A DNA stretch of 5,932 bases from an uncultured Planctomycetaceae bacterium. GTDB lineage: Bacteria; Planctomycetota; Planctomycetia; Pirellulales; Pirellulaceae. How positions within the stretch are numbered: the first letter of the stretch is position 1; each line of letters begins with the position of its first letter. Location of the stretch: the NCBI GenBank assembly GCA_903927685.1, contig CAIYOB010000694.1:1-5932 (forward strand), written 5' to 3'. The notes under the pieces were generated by a model. The model searched no databases, was not told the DNA's origin, and saw nothing but the letters and a program-made list of their open reading frames with translations. Both the position numbers and the translations under genes were made by a program. Below are positions 5,154 through 5,932 of this stretch, in pieces.

Positions 5154-5932
5154 ATGAGGCACCTCATGCAGACTCGCCTGGCTGGTTTCGTGTTGCTGGC
5201 GGTTGGTCCGCTGACCGGGCACGCGGACGATCGCTCGTCGTCCGCGTCGGGCGCTGACCGCCGCCTCGAGCCGCCACCGATCCTGGCGCCGGCGGCGGAG
5301 GAAGTGGAGGCGGCGATTTCCCGCGGCGTCGCTTTCCTGCTGCAGCGTCAGAACGCCAACGGCTCGTGGGGCTCGGTGGCCATTACGCGGCCCGGCGAAG
5401 TCCTGGCGCCGGTGCCCGGAGCGCATCACGCCTTTCGCGCCGCGGTGACCGGCCTGTGCATCTCGGCCTTGATCGAAGCCGGCGGCAACCGGCCCGAGGT
5501 CGCCGAGGCCCTGGACCGCGCGGAAGCTTGGCTGTTTGCATACCTGCCGCAAGTCCGCCGCGCGGATCCGGAGGTGTTCTACAATTCGTGGGCCCACGCC
5601 TATTCGATTCAGGCCTTGGTGCGGCTGCTGGAGCGGCACGCTGGCGACGACCTGCGGCAGCGGAAGATCCGGGAGCTGATCGCCCAGCAGATCGACATGC
5701 TGGAACGTTACGAAGTCGTTGACGGCGGCTGGGCCTACTACGATTTCGACTTCCGCACCCGCACCCCGGCCGGCAGCACCATCAGCTTCGTCACGGCGAC
5801 GGTCCTGGTCGCCCTGGCCGAGGCCCGCCGAGCGGGCATCGAGGTGCCGGAACGGATCGTCGAGCGGGCCAAGGCCTCGATCGTGCGGCAGCGCAAGCCG
5901 GATTTCTCGTACCTGTACGGCGAGTATCTGAA
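5154..5932 (+). CDS. Secreted alpha/alpha-toroid protein, prenyltransferase/squalene-cyclase repeat type (3' partial)
   Basis: This frame is open from the ATG at 5154 to the right edge (259 complete codons, no stop), so the C-terminus is missing. An N-terminal signal peptide is visible (about 1-24, ending near GHA|DD). A polar linker follows, then paired helices typical of the alpha/alpha-toroid of squalene-hopene cyclases and prenyltransferases. The repeat VAFLLQRQNANGSWG (59-73) holds an exact QW motif (Gln66-x3-Gly70-x-Trp72), and VVDGGWAYYDF (Trp193) marks another repeat. The DxDD motif of true squalene-hopene cyclases would lie beyond the window, so catalysis cannot be judged. Export argues against an ordinary cytosolic-side cyclase and suggests a structural or binding role, which is inference. 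Start choice: 5154 lies 3 bp after the adaptor stop, with AAGGA a distant 13 nt upstream. The in-frame ATG at 5166 has GAGG 6 nt upstream and also keeps the signal peptide; it is a real alternative. Confidence 0.8.
   Translation, partial: MRHLMQTRLAGFVLLAVGPLTGHADDRSSSASGADRRLEPPPILAPAAEEVEAAISRGVAFLLQRQNANGSWGSVAITRPGEVLAPVPGAHHAFRAAVTGLCISALIEAGGNRPEVAEALDRAEAWLFAYLPQVRRADPEVFYNSWAHAYSIQALVRLLERHAGDDLRQRKIRELIAQQIDMLERYEVVDGGWAYYDFDFRTRTPAGSTISFVTATVLVALAEARRAGIEVPERIVERAKASIVRQRKPDFSYLYGEYL

Noticed and set aside
5154..5167. Inverted repeat ATGAGG-CA-CCTCAT spanning both candidate starts of the toroid gene
   Set aside because: The 2-nt loop cannot form a stable hairpin, and coding constraint plus chance can explain it.
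3534..5639. A 701-codon open frame on the minus strand opposite the adaptor and toroid genes
   Set aside because: It is the antisense shadow of GC-rich coding sequence. The translation is rich in Arg, Gly, His and Gln with no recognisable domain, while the plus strand has clear signal peptides and domains.

Overview
The window is high-GC bacterial DNA, most likely from a planctomycete. That assignment is an inference. It rests on a DUF6807 (old name PmoA-like) protein, a secreted alpha/alpha-toroid protein of the prenyltransferase/squalene-cyclase-repeat type, a large HlyD-like adaptor with an Ala/Pro/Lys-rich linker, loosely packed genes, and Shine-Dalgarno sequences that are strong in some genes and absent in others. 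All five genes appear to encode exported proteins, since each starts with a recognisable signal peptide. The window is therefore a set of cell-envelope or periplasmic functions.

Layout. Positions 1-44 form a perfect 14-bp inverted repeat. A secreted alpha/beta-hydrolase (esterase/lipase type, 132-1139, +) follows, then a 219-bp gap with a small direct repeat and a weak promoter candidate. Next is a secreted DUF6807 protein (1359-2285, +). It converges with a minus-strand gene (2368-3357, -) that encodes a secreted, putative zinc metallopeptidase with an N-terminal run of heptads. A divergent intergenic region (3358-3587) carries a good sigma70-type promoter facing right and a plausible one facing left. 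The right-hand unit is an HlyD/MFP-type periplasmic adaptor (3588-5150, +). Three bases later comes a secreted alpha/alpha-toroid protein (5154 to the window end, +) that is still open at the right edge and so is partial.

How the genes may work together. The adaptor and the toroid protein look like one operon, and the adaptor's membrane partner (ABC or RND pump) is not in the window. The esterase and DUF6807 protein lie in the same direction and could act on extracellular carbohydrate or ester substrates, but nothing in the sequence proves a shared pathway. The metallopeptidase-like gene appears to be its own transcription unit, possibly leaderless. I found no RNA genes, CRISPR array, insertion sequence or obviously transferred DNA. 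The least familiar items are the heptad-HExxH protein and the adaptor-toroid pair. Neither can be called a new system from this sequence alone.
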